Part shown: piece after piece, positions 11,445 to 21,465 of the stretch
Layout of the letters: each line of letters opens with the position of its first letter
How positions within the stretch are numbered: position 1 is the first letter of the stretch
Origin: Fonsecaea monophora
Lineage: Eukaryota; Ascomycota; Eurotiomycetes; Chaetothyriales; Herpotrichiellaceae
Direction: 5' to 3'
NCBI RefSeq assembly: GCF_001642475.1
Contig: NW_019173997.1
Coordinates: forward strand, 62,001 to 126,000
DNA: 64,000 nt
Made by a program: the position numbers and the translations under genes
The notes under the pieces: generated by a model
Told to the model about the DNA's origin: nothing
Databases searched by the model: none
What the model saw: only the letters and a program-made list of their open reading frames with translations

Positions 11445-12160
11445 CCCTTAAAGATGCCGAGTTGCAGATTTGCTCGACCTCATCGGCCTCAAAGACTTGT
11501 ATTTCAACCCCCAAACACCATTCCATCCTCTTAGGAGCGCAGATCTGCCGCCGGGTTCTGTATTTAGTATCTCCTATTCTAAATGGAGTAGTGGCGTTGA
11601 AGCAGCGATTGATAGGTTCTCGTCGGAGAGGAAACCCTCTCTGTATGTACTGGACGGTTGAATGGTGGTTTGACTCTCTTGTTGGCGAAGAGGTGCAACT
11701 TATGATATGTGCCTAACTCTGTACCTCGTACCTCGTACAGGGTGCGCCAGTGGTGCTTGCTTAGGGGCGCCCGAGGATCGGTTTCCCGACAGAGGGCACC
11801 CAAGGCACCTAATGATCTGCCACAGTGAGGCGCCACAGGCTCCGCGGCACCCAACCACGCGCCAGTGAGGCTGCTGTTGGTGCCTTTTTCGTCACGTGGA
11901 GGGGGAGACCCTCTTCCAGCCTGACCTGCGCCCTTCTCAAATCAGCGCCCGACTCGTCTTCTCTCTTCTATACATCGATGAGACTTCACTTGAATTGGTC
12001 ATCTCTTTGCCAAATAAATGTCATGGTCGTAGGGGTGCATGGATGTTACCGTCCACTTTCTCCTCAAGCACGTTGACCGTGTTTCCCTCGTTCGATTGAC
12101 GACCCGAAATATGTGTCCGGAGTTTCTAATACTCTCGACACCATTATCCCAGTACTCATA
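11445..12160. other. Intergenic region with TACCTCGTAC motif
   Basis: No gene seen. A repeated GTACCTC element occurs at 11721-11740 and a CACGTG site at about 11894. Its 3' end carries the uORF described separately. Confidence 0.55.
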
Positions 12161-12161
12161 A
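12111..12161 (+). promoter_or_regulatory. uORF whose stop overlaps the start of the F-box-like gene (TAATG)
   Basis: An ATG at 12111 opens a 16-codon frame ending in TAA at 12159-12161. The last A of that stop is the first base of the main ATG, giving TAATG. Such overlaps can couple termination to re-initiation. Whether the transcript includes 12111 is not shown by the sequence. Confidence 0.45.
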
Positions 12162-15100
12162 TGGCCGTTGCCCCAGAACCAGTACAGTCTTCGTTGCCGG
12201 TACTTGGGTCTGTCCGAAAGACCCTCTCGCCCTTTGAACTCTTGATTACCTGCAACCCGCCCATCCTCGAATCACTCCTCGCTCAGGTTCCAACTGAGTC
12301 CATCTTCAAACTCTATCAGACTTCACCCTACCTGCGTGACTTCTTCTCGAAATCTCCCACCTCCTGGCGATATATCTCATGGCGTCTATACCAACCCGCG
12401 GTCACGACCGCCACCGTCGGCGTCAACGTGGCTGGAAATAACGGACAAAGACAATCGAGCAACTACGCCCTCGACCAAATCATCCTGACAGTCATAAACC
12501 CCTTTAGCACGAGGCTTGTCAGCCTAGAGTTGGATAACACGGCTGTTAGTGGGACAACTTTGACGTCCACTGTGCTGATATTGAGGAGGGAGACCCTTCG
12601 CCATGTCTCAGTGCGCGGGTGCAAGAATGTCTCCTTGAAATACCACATCAACCCATGGTTACAAATGCATGCATTGGCTCGCGAGTCACCGGATGCCAAA
12701 GGCCCTCCCGGTTTCGAAACCCTTGCTCTGAAGAGTTTATATACCTATCGATGCCGCCATCACAGGAGGAGGCCGTATTTGCCGAGTAGCCTCGCACGCA
12801 AGGAGAGCGATAGCGAGCCCACGCATGAATTGGTTCTAACCTGCCACAAACTAGGCATCTGGACAGATACGGCTTGGTGCACCACGCCCGGCGCCAGGTG
12901 TTATCGGAGGAGAGGGTATGTGAAACTGCGCATGCCCCAGGACCCCCGGGAAGTCTGGGTAGTCTATGATCGCTTGTGGAGGAGTCGGAATTGGCTGGGC
13001 CCAGCTGAGCAACCCAGAAACTACGCCTTGACCAAGAAGCGGAAATGGGATTGCAGGAGTTGGGAAGTTGACGAGGAGGGGATGAACGGCGAAACCATTG
13101 GCACGGGTTCCGAGGGCAAAGCAATGCCGGCACATCTACGAGCATCTCACCGAAAATTTGTCGAAAACGTCATTTGCCACAACTGTTCGGCAGAGATCCT
13201 GGAACGGTGTGAACAGTGCTCGGTCATGATGCACTGCACCGGGTGCAGGAAGACACTATGTGCCAGTTGCGCGTTCGATCGTCCTTACTTGCGAAACAAG
13301 AATGCTCCCGAAGAAGAAAGAAACAAGTTCTGGTGGGCACCCGGATGTGCTGTCTCTCCTTGTTCCATGCAAGATCAAGATCTACCTCCCAACGGAGCGC
13401 CCAACGGGAACCAAAACACAAACACGAACACCCTACCAAATATCAAGTTCAAATGGTGTTGCACAGAGCCAGTCTTTTCAGGTGGCGGTGGCATCACCTT
13501 CAGCAACAGTGCGAATCGGGACTCGGACCGCATTCGTGCGGCGCCGCTCCCAATTGGACAGAACTGGGAGGATCCGGAGTTCGTTCGTGATGCTCCCGGT
13601 GTCGTCAGCTATCCCGCAGATGACAGTGCGCCCAAAGAAGGACCTGCCGGCCGCTGGGCGAATATTAGTGCTTTATTTGAGACTGCTGCATATCTGACCG
13701 GTGGAGACCACCCTACCTTGTCAGTCCCTCGGGTTTTGTGTGATGACTGCTATGGCTCGGAAAGTTGGAAGGTCAAATGCAAGGCCTGTTCAACACCGAT
13801 TTGTATTAAACATGATATTGGTGAGCGTGCCAAAGCCAGGATCTGCGGCTACAGAGAACTCCCCGTCGAGAGACAAGATTTCAAGTCGAGAGTGAAGGCT
13901 TTGAAGTTGCTCGCTACATTGATGCGACAACGGAAAGAAAAGGAGGCGGCAGCAGAGCAAGCAGAATTGGCCGAGGTTGGTATGGCTGTCAGGACCCCCA
14001 AAGCTGGGAAAGTTGGCGTCAAATCGGGCTCTCCTCTCTCCCCCTCGGCATCGTTAGCGGTAGCAGCGGCTGAGGCTGCACTCAATGCGGAGATGGGAGG
14101 GGGTTCGAGAACAATACGAACACATCTGGCAGAGATTGAATGGCTCCAACGTCCACTATCGCCCGCTTCGAACAGCAGCGGGCCTCCATCTCGATCTACC
14201 TCTCCGTCGCCATCGGCGTATTCAATGACTGCGACTCCGGAGCCGAGCTCTGCGCCTCGACGGCCAACTCGACCGGACGTTGAAGAAGGTCCGGGTTGGC
14301 GAGGCTGTCAAACACTCTTCTGCCCAGTGTCACGTTCGGCCCCTGGCGACCACAGGCGACGCTGTACAGCGGTCATGAAGACCTGCATGGAATGCAAGGT
14401 TTACGTCTGTGGCGATTGCGCAAGTAGCCTGGAACCTCCGTGTCCTTGCAAGGGGTGCCGAGCTTCTCAGATCGAAGAAGCCAACAACATACCCCCTATC
14501 CTCCCACCGACTACTGCATCATCTGAATCTCCTCTGTTTTTCTGTCCGAATTGCCGATGGGAGAGGATGCGATCAGGAAAATGTAAGCGGAGGTCACCAG
14601 CATTTTTGGCTGCCCTATCATGGCACGGCAAGAAGCCGAGGAAGCGCAAGGACAAGATGCGCAAACCTCTGGAAGCTCGACGGACGAGTCTAGGGCCAGG
14701 CGCCAGTCCCTCCAGTACAGAGGAGGCAATCGATGGGCTGGTGGACTTCTTCTCTAGTCTAAACGCCCAATATCCCGGTACAGGACACTTCCAAATAGAT
14801 GCGGGTGGTTCGGGGCGGTCAACTGGTGGCGGCCAAACAGGAGCCGGAAGCAACCCACAGGATATACAAGATTTGGAAGACATGGGTGCTCTGGCCCGTG
14901 ATTTGATCCGTCGGATCCAGCGGTTGAGAGATCAATTTCCTCCTGGATCTTTGGCTGCTCTGGCGCTGCCAGATATTCGGTTGGACGACGAAGCCGAGGT
15001 TGCGGTCAGGATTGCACGCACGGCGAGCGATGCGGCCCGAGCGATGACGCACCAGATGTTGGCGATGCAACTTGGAGCTGACGTCGCAGATCCTCACCAG

Positions 15101-15319
15101 CACAGTGCGCATCTCGATGCACTCCCTATACCTATGCAGCCGATCGGAGACGGCAATGGCAATGGCCCTCAGTCTATATTCGGGCAGACTGTGCACGAAA
15201 CCCAGGGTGTACCTCAGAATGAAGTTGTCGCACCTGAACCGGCGGAGGTGCTTGGGGAGGGAGAAGTGGAGGACGAGGATGATGGACACTTTGAGGAGAG
15301 GGAATCAAGTACAGAATGA
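12161..15319 (+). CDS. Large F-box-like protein with multiple zinc-cysteine clusters
   Basis: Intronless, 1052 residues from the ATG at 12161. The N-terminal ~90 residues (start SPFELLITCNPPILESLL, then a SWRYISWRLY end) look like a divergent F-box. A leucine-containing region follows. Three separated Cys/His-rich clusters are visible: one near residues 330-375 (CHNC, CEQC, HCTGC, CASC), one near 525-560 (CDDC, CKAC, CIKHD), and one near 710-820 (CQTLFC, CMEC, CGDC, CPCKGC, then FFCPNC and a basic CKRRS). The C-terminus is acidic and probably disordered. Resemblance to RING/IBR-like zinc modules suggests a ubiquitin-ligase-linked role, but no canonical C3HC4 spacing is seen, so this is tentative. 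I recognise the general type from ascomycete genomes, where it is uncharacterised. Confidence 0.8.
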   Translation: MAVAPEPVQSSLPVLGSVRKTLSPFELLITCNPPILESLLAQVPTESIFKLYQTSPYLRDFFSKSPTSWRYISWRLYQPAVTTATVGVNVAGNNGQRQSSNYALDQIILTVINPFSTRLVSLELDNTAVSGTTLTSTVLILRRETLRHVSVRGCKNVSLKYHINPWLQMHALARESPDAKGPPGFETLALKSLYTYRCRHHRRRPYLPSSLARKESDSEPTHELVLTCHKLGIWTDTAWCTTPGARCYRRRGYVKLRMPQDPREVWVVYDRLWRSRNWLGPAEQPRNYALTKKRKWDCRSWEVDEEGMNGETIGTGSEGKAMPAHLRASHRKFVENVICHNCSAEILERCEQCSVMMHCTGCRKTLCASCAFDRPYLRNKNAPEEERNKFWWAPGCAVSPCSMQDQDLPPNGAPNGNQNTNTNTLPNIKFKWCCTEPVFSGGGGITFSNSANRDSDRIRAAPLPIGQNWEDPEFVRDAPGVVSYPADDSAPKEGPAGRWANISALFETAAYLTGGDHPTLSVPRVLCDDCYGSESWKVKCKACSTPICIKHDIGERAKARICGYRELPVERQDFKSRVKALKLLATLMRQRKEKEAAAEQAELAEVGMAVRTPKAGKVGVKSGSPLSPSASLAVAAAEAALNAEMGGGSRTIRTHLAEIEWLQRPLSPASNSSGPPSRSTSPSPSAYSMTATPEPSSAPRRPTRPDVEEGPGWRGCQTLFCPVSRSAPGDHRRRCTAVMKTCMECKVYVCGDCASSLEPPCPCKGCRASQIEEANNIPPILPPTTASSESPLFFCPNCRWERMRSGKCKRRSPAFLAALSWHGKKPRKRKDKMRKPLEARRTSLGPGASPSSTEEAIDGLVDFFSSLNAQYPGTGHFQIDAGGSGRSTGGGQTGAGSNPQDIQDLEDMGALARDLIRRIQRLRDQFPPGSLAALALPDIRLDDEAEVAVRIARTASDAARAMTHQMLAMQLGADVADPHQHSAHLDALPIPMQPIGDGNGNGPQSIFGQTVHETQGVPQNEVVAPEPAEVLGEGEVEDEDDGHFEERESSTE

Positions 15320-16164
15320 TGACAGATGGTGAAAAACGTCGTGCCGCCAGGAGGAAAGCATCGCGCGAGGTAGGGAATTTTTGGACTGGATTGCATAGCA
15401 CCAACGGAACAAAAGGGTGGGAGTTAGATTTGGGACCTGGTTGGGCTGGGGTCAACTTGATCTGATATGAAGATTTGTCTCTCGTTTGGTAATGACACGA
15501 AATGACCTTTACCGATGACTCGAGTCTGGATTTTTCAACGCTTCACCCTCTCGCAGAGCTGGAATCGAGTCAACCCGTTTCCTTTTTTCATGTTTCGGTC
15601 GCGATGATGCAGTTACAAGGCACCATTGTCGAGGGACACAGGTAAGAGACAGATATGCTGACACTCAGGAAACTGGGATCTGGAAAGATGATCGTCCACG
15701 GACGGCCCTTGTGGTATCCGCTGTCCGTTCCATTGGTTGCTAAACCTTCTTTCCCTCATGTTTGTGTTGCACCAAACTCCTGGATTCCCCTAAGAGTGAT
15801 TCTCCGAGGCTAACACATGCATTATCTGGTTCACCAACAGAGACAGCGGGACATTTTGGTTCACAGAAGCTTGGGCTGGCAGTGGGAGGTCCTCACCGTC
15901 GAGGTCCTCACCATCGCGGTCCTCATGCTGAGGACTTTGGACTGCTGGTCAATAACATAAAGGTCCAGCCCATGCAGTGCTGTTGTCAAACAACTCTATA
16001 GCTCTTCTGCAAGTGACTTTGACTTCTCTCACAGACAGACACTAGAGCATAGCCTCACCTCATCATCGACAGACTCTTGTGCATACCTTCACCTCACTAT
16101 CGAGGTAAACACTCAGACTTACACTCGTCCAACACCAAGACAACATCTCAACTCAACCCTCACC
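15320..16164. other. Intergenic/promoter region with 15-bp direct repeats
   Basis: No gene seen. It contains three copies of a 15-bp element at 15886-15930, ~235 bp upstream of the secreted-protein start. Confidence 0.55.
15886..15930. repeat. Three 15-bp direct repeats with GGTCCTCA core
   Basis: Units at 15886-15900, 15901-15915 and 15916-15930 share GGTCCTCA. The third plus the following bases forms a small inverted repeat GTCCTCA-TGC-TGAGGAC. Possible regulator-binding array for the secreted-protein gene. Confidence 0.7.
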
Positions 16165-16902
16165 ATGGCAATCAAATCTCTCCTCTTTGGCGGTCTGATG
16201 ACCATCGCCGTCATGTGCGCCAGTGCCGACGCAACTCCAAACGGAAACGCCAGAACAACAATGGCAACGCTTGTCACCAAAGCGACACCATCACCAACAC
16301 CAACAGAAACAACACTAGCAGGGCTCTCCCTCGTGGCGTCAGCCGCGGGCTGCGAAGGAGGCTGTAAGAACGCCAAGGACGAGGCCCCCTCCTCCAACCA
16401 GCCAGAACGCACATGCGTGCGCGAGGCGCTCGTCGCGCTGGCCAACTGGCGGCTGCACTGCGACCGGGCGTTCCCTCCGCTCGAGTGCTGGACGCGGGCG
16501 CCCAACGTGGAGCGCTGCTGCGGGAAATGGGTCGACGACGACGACGCACACTACAAAGACTACCCGCCCGTGCGGGTCAGCCGCGAGTACCAACTGGGCG
16601 AGACGTCGTGGGAGTGGCGGTGGGACGCCAAGGTGGACGAGAAAAGGCACCGTCGCGAGGTCGTCCTGCAGACGCCCGAAGAGTTCAACGCCCGCAAGAC
16701 CGTGTGCCGCCGCTGGCGCGCAGAGAACGACGTCGTCTTCGACGCCTACATGCGCCGTCTGAACGAGTACGGTATCTCCGACGCCGACAACACCGGCATG
16801 GTCATCGACAGCAAAACGCCCAGGTATAACCCCGAAGGAGGCGGTTATGGCGAGGACGGCAAGAACAAGTACCCGGAATTGGATCCTCTGTTGGGATGGT
16901 AG
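16165..16902 (+). CDS. Secreted cysteine-containing protein, unknown function
   Basis: Intronless, 245 residues. A classical signal peptide is visible (MAIKSL, a hydrophobic core LFGGLMTIAVMCA, likely cleavage after ASADA). A Thr/Pro linker follows up to about residue 60, then a compact domain with Cys residues in AAGCEGGCKN, RTCVREA, LHCDRA, LECW, ERCCGKW and TVCRRW. The spacing suggests disulfide bonding. The C-terminal half is charged and Trp-rich. Codon third positions are strongly G/C (for example 16400-16780), unlike the flanks. I do not recognise the family. A secreted or wall-associated role is likely from the signal peptide; an effector-like role cannot be claimed. Confidence 0.75.
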   Translation: MAIKSLLFGGLMTIAVMCASADATPNGNARTTMATLVTKATPSPTPTETTLAGLSLVASAAGCEGGCKNAKDEAPSSNQPERTCVREALVALANWRLHCDRAFPPLECWTRAPNVERCCGKWVDDDDAHYKDYPPVRVSREYQLGETSWEWRWDAKVDEKRHRREVVLQTPEEFNARKTVCRRWRAENDVVFDAYMRRLNEYGISDADNTGMVIDSKTPRYNPEGGGYGEDGKNKYPELDPLLGW

Positions 16903-17767
16903 GGGTGGAGGTGGAAGTAGCGGTGGAGGTAGCGATAAGCGAGAGCTGATGGGAGGCTAGCAAGGGTGATATTATTTTTCAGACGAGTTCCGTTCCTGTA
17001 CTACTATTATGGAAGGTGTTGAAGGAAGTGTTGAAGCAAGTGCTGGATAGTGATTAGACTCCGGGTTGGTTGGGGTGGGTTGGGGTGGGGTGTTGATCCC
17101 AAGACAGACACATGCATACGTACGAGGTATATAGTCGCTCGATACCGTGCCAGAGGGCAGAGTTACTGTAAAATGTGTGTATGCTTACTCTACATCCACG
17201 ATGATGGTCTTCTTCTCTCTCCTCTTTTGCCTCCCCCTTCTCACGCCTGGCGATTTTTCAACTCTGCCCGTCAATATTTACGTCCTATCCCCGCGACTTG
17301 GAAACACCGAATATAGAACGTAGGGATTATTGACCGAGTACGATTATTAGTATGCCGTTAGGACCATGCGGTCGCAAGGGGAGGACTAGTCACGATTAAG
17401 GCTCTATAAGAAATAGACATTTAAGAGAGAGAAAAAAAGTTCCTAGCTGACAAACGTCGAGGATTGATCAACCAGGCTTCCATTTGTTTGTGTTGTGTGG
17501 AACACAGAAATTATGTTATCGACTTTATCGAAGAAGAAAAAAAGCTGTTTATGCAAAAACTTGGGAAAACCGCTTCCCAACCCCCCCTTCCCATATCGCG
17601 TATCGGGCCCCGGGGGGGTGGAGGGTTTTTCTCTCTCCCTCTTTTTCATGGGACCATCTCCGTCGTTACCACGTGCGCTTAGTAGTAGAACTTTGCCAGG
17701 TTAAGAAGCCATAGAAAATTAGAAAAAATAGCCCAACCCCTGTTTTCCCCAATGTATAAGGAGGAAT
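16903..17767. other. Convergent intergenic region, no gene seen
   Basis: Between two stop codons facing each other. GT-rich tract near 17064-17095 and a poly-C/G stretch near 17580-17620; no coding signal recognised. Confidence 0.55.
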
Positions 17768-18472
17768 TTACAGCGCAGCGGCGAGACCCATGATGGCGAG
17801 GACACCGAGCTCGATCTTGGGGAGCGAGGCGGCGCCGGTGTACGTGGCCGGAGCGACGGGGAGGCTGCTCGACGAGTAAGGAGCATAGCCCCAGGTGCTG
17901 GTTGAGACGGCAGCGACAGGCACGCTGCTGGTGGTGGCCGGCGCAACGGGGACGCTGGTGGTCGAGGACCAGTCAGCCCACGTGTGGGGAACGGAGGTCG
18001 TGGTAACGTCGGCGACGGGAACGCTGGAGGTCGTGGTCCAGTCGCCCCAGGTGTGGGTGCTGGTGGGGTCGACAACCTTGCTGGTGGTGGTCGACCAGTC
18101 TTCCCATCCGGTGCACAAGAGCGTATCCCAGACAGTCAGGGTGCTGGTGGTGCAGGTCTCCTTGTGGTGGGTGGTTGCGCACGAGACGGAGGTCGAGATG
18201 GTCGAGGTGCACACAGCGGGCGTGGTGGTGGTGGTTGTGGTGGTAGTGGTGGTCCAGTCGCCCCACGTGTGGGTGGTCTCGGGGTCAACAGGAGCCTTGG
18301 TCGTGGTGGTGGTGGTGGTCCAGTCTCCCCAGGTGTGGGTGGAGGTAGGATCAACGGGAACCTTGGTCGTGGTGGTGGTGGTGGTGGTCGACGAGGTCCA
18401 GTCCAACCACGGGGAGGAGATGGCAGAGCCAAAGGCAGAGCCGACGAGGGTAGCAACGACAGCAGTCTTCAT
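17768..18472 (-). CDS. GPI-anchored Thr/Ser-rich cell wall protein with W-x-D-W repeats
   Basis: Intronless, 234 residues. A signal peptide (MKTAVVATLVGSAFGSA) is followed by a low-complexity region of long Thr runs punctuated by repeats of the form P-V-D-P-x-x-T-H-T-W-G-D-W-T-T-T. The W-x-D-W element is seen about six times (variants WLDW, WGDW, WEDW, WADW). A central segment has four to five Cys (VCTSTIS, SCATTHHKETC, LLCTGW), perhaps a small folded unit. The C-terminus is hydrophobic (LGVLAIMGLAAAL) after a Gly-Ala-Ala site, as expected for GPI anchoring. Heavy O-mannosylation is expected, so it is probably a structural or adhesive wall protein. Its neighbour across 865 bp is also secreted. 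Confidence 0.85.
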   Translation of the reverse strand: MKTAVVATLVGSAFGSAISSPWLDWTSSTTTTTTTTKVPVDPTSTHTWGDWTTTTTTTKAPVDPETTHTWGDWTTTTTTTTTTTPAVCTSTISTSVSCATTHHKETCTTSTLTVWDTLLCTGWEDWSTTTSKVVDPTSTHTWGDWTTTSSVPVADVTTTSVPHTWADWSSTTSVPVAPATTSSVPVAAVSTSTWGYAPYSSSSLPVAPATYTGAASLPKIELGVLAIMGLAAAL

Positions 18473-21457
18473 CTTGATGAGTGTTCTGTAGAAACGAGTG
18501 ACAGAAGTTGGGTTTTTTTGCTAGGTTGAGCAAAGAGCAAGAGCAAGAGCAGCAAACGAGTGACTGGGGTGAACTTGACACGGCTTGAGGAAGAGAAGAC
18601 AAGAAAGTGAAGAGGTCGTCGAAGAGATAGACGAGTTAAAGTACTTCGATGCGGCGAGCAAGCCATTTCCCAAAAGGGGGCGCCCGAGCAACCAGATGGC
18701 TGTGGAGCGCAGCGCCATTCATCTTTTGCCATCCAGCAAAAGTTCTCATGGCAATTTCGCAATGAAGTTGGAGTCGGCTATTCCACCGCCCCGATGGCAC
18801 CAATCCTTCGTTAGGGCAAGAGACCGGGCAAAACCTTGACTCACAGAAACAAATGGCCTGCTGTCATAGGAGAAATCAGCCTTGGAGTCGGAGATGCTCG
18901 TGGATCAGTTGCAAGTGGACCGGGGGGGCCAGATTGATGAGAGAGAGATCAGCGTGTGGTGTGCTGTGTACCAAGTAGAGAGGTAAACAGAAGTCGATGA
19001 GACATGATTGGCGGGCTTGTATGATGGAGAAGCGACATGATTTCCTGAATACGAGGTGGTTTAATTCCGTACCTGCAGGCAGATCACAGCTGATTTGCCT
19101 GTTGTCGACGCTTGTGGAGACGAGCAAAGCCCAAATCCATCCTCAACCGCCATGAAGCTTGTCACTAAGAGACCTTCACGAAGGGGGTTCCCTGGGTCTC
19201 CTGTTCCTTTCCTCTTCCATGGGAGCACCAGGAGCAATCTCTGGTCAAGGGGGGCCCTCAATCCCATGCTTGGATTGGGCATCATCGAGCAGATTTCCCC
19301 CTGCGACCGTGGGGAAATGGAAAGCGAAGTGGAGAAACAAAGAAAGGCGGTTTGTATCGAAGCAAAACAAAGGCGAGAGGGCCGAAAGGGCCAAACGCGC
19401 GAATGGTAGAGAAAATGGATTAGTGACGTTGAAACCACGGCACCGGTCTTCAAAGGCGTTGCACTGCCAAGAAAACCGTTCTCCGCCACGAGGAGGTTGC
19501 AGCCTATGTGCGACAATCCCGAGATGAAGCTCAATTTGGCCTTGGTATCGATAGTGGATTTAAGGTTGTTAGACTCGTTTGAGATATATAAAGGAGACCA
19601 ATCGCAGGGGTTATCTGGAAGGCTAATCACACTAACTGTAATTGGTGGTCCTCGCCTCGCCAAGTATTTTGCTGATTCGGTATCACTTGCCTCGATTGTG
19701 ATTTTCATTACCCCTGGACCCCATGTGGCCGCTGTTGATCTGCCTGGGTACGAGTACGACCGCCGGTGATGATGCGAGTTTCAACGTCACGCCAGTCAAC
19801 AGTCCGGAGTATAACCTGGTAACGGGGTTTGACAACGTGCTCTTCCATTCGATAGTAATCAGCCGAGCAGGGGGAGTACCGAGTACACCGCCTCGATGAA
19901 AAAAAAAGGGGGATATTAGCCATGATCATACGAGGTATCGAGTACCGAGTATGCGAGTCACACCTCTTTTCCACCAGGTTCCAACGCTAGCTTGTTTGCC
20001 TGTCGACATACCTACTGTGTATGTACCTGAGTACGAGTAATACCTCGTACTCGGTATACCTCTGTGTACTTGGTACACTACGATCAAGCGCAAAGCAGCA
20101 CGATGAGAGTCAGACATAACAGTTGCTGCCTATCATAGACTTGAATACTACTATATCTCCGGATTGTTGCTCCGATGCGAAAGGTGCAACTTGGCAAAAC
20201 CGCTTTCCTCATTCATCCCAGCGTCCTGTCTTCAAGCGCCCCTATCTCTGGCTGGACCGGTGGCTACCAGAAATGCATCCTACCACAACAGGGACAGAGT
20301 ATGAACCCTGTCGTTCGCCATAGCCAAACCAATTGACACTCTCGAACCACTTGCACTGGTGTCTTCCTGTGGCGCAGGGCTAGCTGATGACGTGATTTTG
20401 AGGCTGCCCCGGTGTCCGCCCACTCAACGCCTTCCCATTCCCCCCAGAGCCAGAGATGGAGAATTCAGAGTTGACGGAAAGAGGGGAGCCTGGAAGAGAG
20501 CTTGCAAGTATACTGCGAGGACCAAGGTTGCACTTGGTTACAAGAGCTGTTAATTGTAAGGCGCTGCTTCAACGTTACTACCATCACTCAAGGGTTTGCA
20601 GTCTATACCTGATGATGATGAGCTCCACCTCGTACTCTTGCGGGAAGTCGAAGACAAGTATATCAGAGGCTGGCTATCAGAATGGTTGGATTCAACCCTC
20701 GTATTTGGCGCTGCGACCAAGAGGAAACGTATGAGCTTGTCATTCACAAGCCACCCACGTCTGCAAGACTGTCCTCTTTAGATGCGCGGATATTCAATAT
20801 GTACCGAGTACGGCTTGAGATGCTGACACTGTGTGCGCTGGTGGAATAGCCATGGAGCACACAGACTGATAAGATGCGAGTGAATCCAGCTGATAGGGAA
20901 CATGTTGTGTGCCTTGACGAATCGATACAAGAGACAGGACTTCCAGATCTCTCGTGTGTTTCCTACCGTTTTCCAGAAACCTCTCCTTCATCTCGTTCTT
21001 CTCACTTCTGCAGCTGTCCATAAAGCCCTCCTTTGCTCCAGATTTGTTTCAAAAGCACAATTCTTCATTCAATACATGGGATGTTCTGCAAGACATCGAT
21101 TTGTCGGTGATCGACGATGGCGCTGATTGGGACCTGCCGAAAAGGGACTAGCTTTACACGTGATGATTAGAGCGCGGCATTTGCGCCGACAATGGCGGCA
21201 TCTCGAGATTTCAGGTTTGACCGCCACCTCTGTCTTGTACTGCGCCCTTACACTACATGGAACCCTTTGGCGTTCTTTTCTTGTTGCTCATCCTCCATTC
21301 TATTGCCGTTGTCATTCCAATGGGCCACGTCAAGTCGCCTAGACCCCCATCGTATTGACATACGTCCTCCAAAGCATGACCAGTGGGACTGGCCCTACCA
21401 CTGACTGTCGCCAAACTCCGCATTCGTCGTCCACTTTCTACCGCAAATCTGCCGAAG
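18473..21457. other. Gene-poor 3-kb region with palindromic TACCGAGTAC-like repeats
   Basis: No supported gene. A minus-strand frame at 19061-19708 is long but has no domain or coding character. The middle (19740-20080) is dense in GAGTACGAG, GTACCGAGTAC and CCTCGTACTCGG elements, including a perfect hairpin. The right edge holds the promoter and uORF of the MFS gene. Confidence 0.55.
20029..20052. repeat. Perfect 9-bp inverted repeat (hairpin), TACGAG family
   Basis: Arms GAGTACGAG (20029-20037) and CTCGTACTC (20044-20052) flank a 6-nt loop. Related TACCGAGTAC copies lie at about 19748, 19878, 19925-19950, 20802, 32693 and 40318. Confidence 0.9.
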
Positions 21458-21465
21458 ATGGGTGA
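21376..21465 (+). promoter_or_regulatory. uORF overlapping the MFS start codon
   Basis: An ATG at 21376 opens a 29-codon frame whose TGA (21463-21465) lies just inside the main coding region beginning at 21458. Ribosomes using it would bypass the main start, so it could lower translation. Transcript start not known. Confidence 0.4.

Noticed and set aside
17895..18491. 198-codon plus-strand frame opposite the wall protein
   Set aside because: It is the antisense of the Thr-rich repeats (Val-rich low complexity); the minus strand has signal peptide and GPI signal.
19061..19708. 215-codon minus-strand open frame
   Set aside because: No domain, signal or conserved-looking block; lies in a region of repeats and no splice partners were found.
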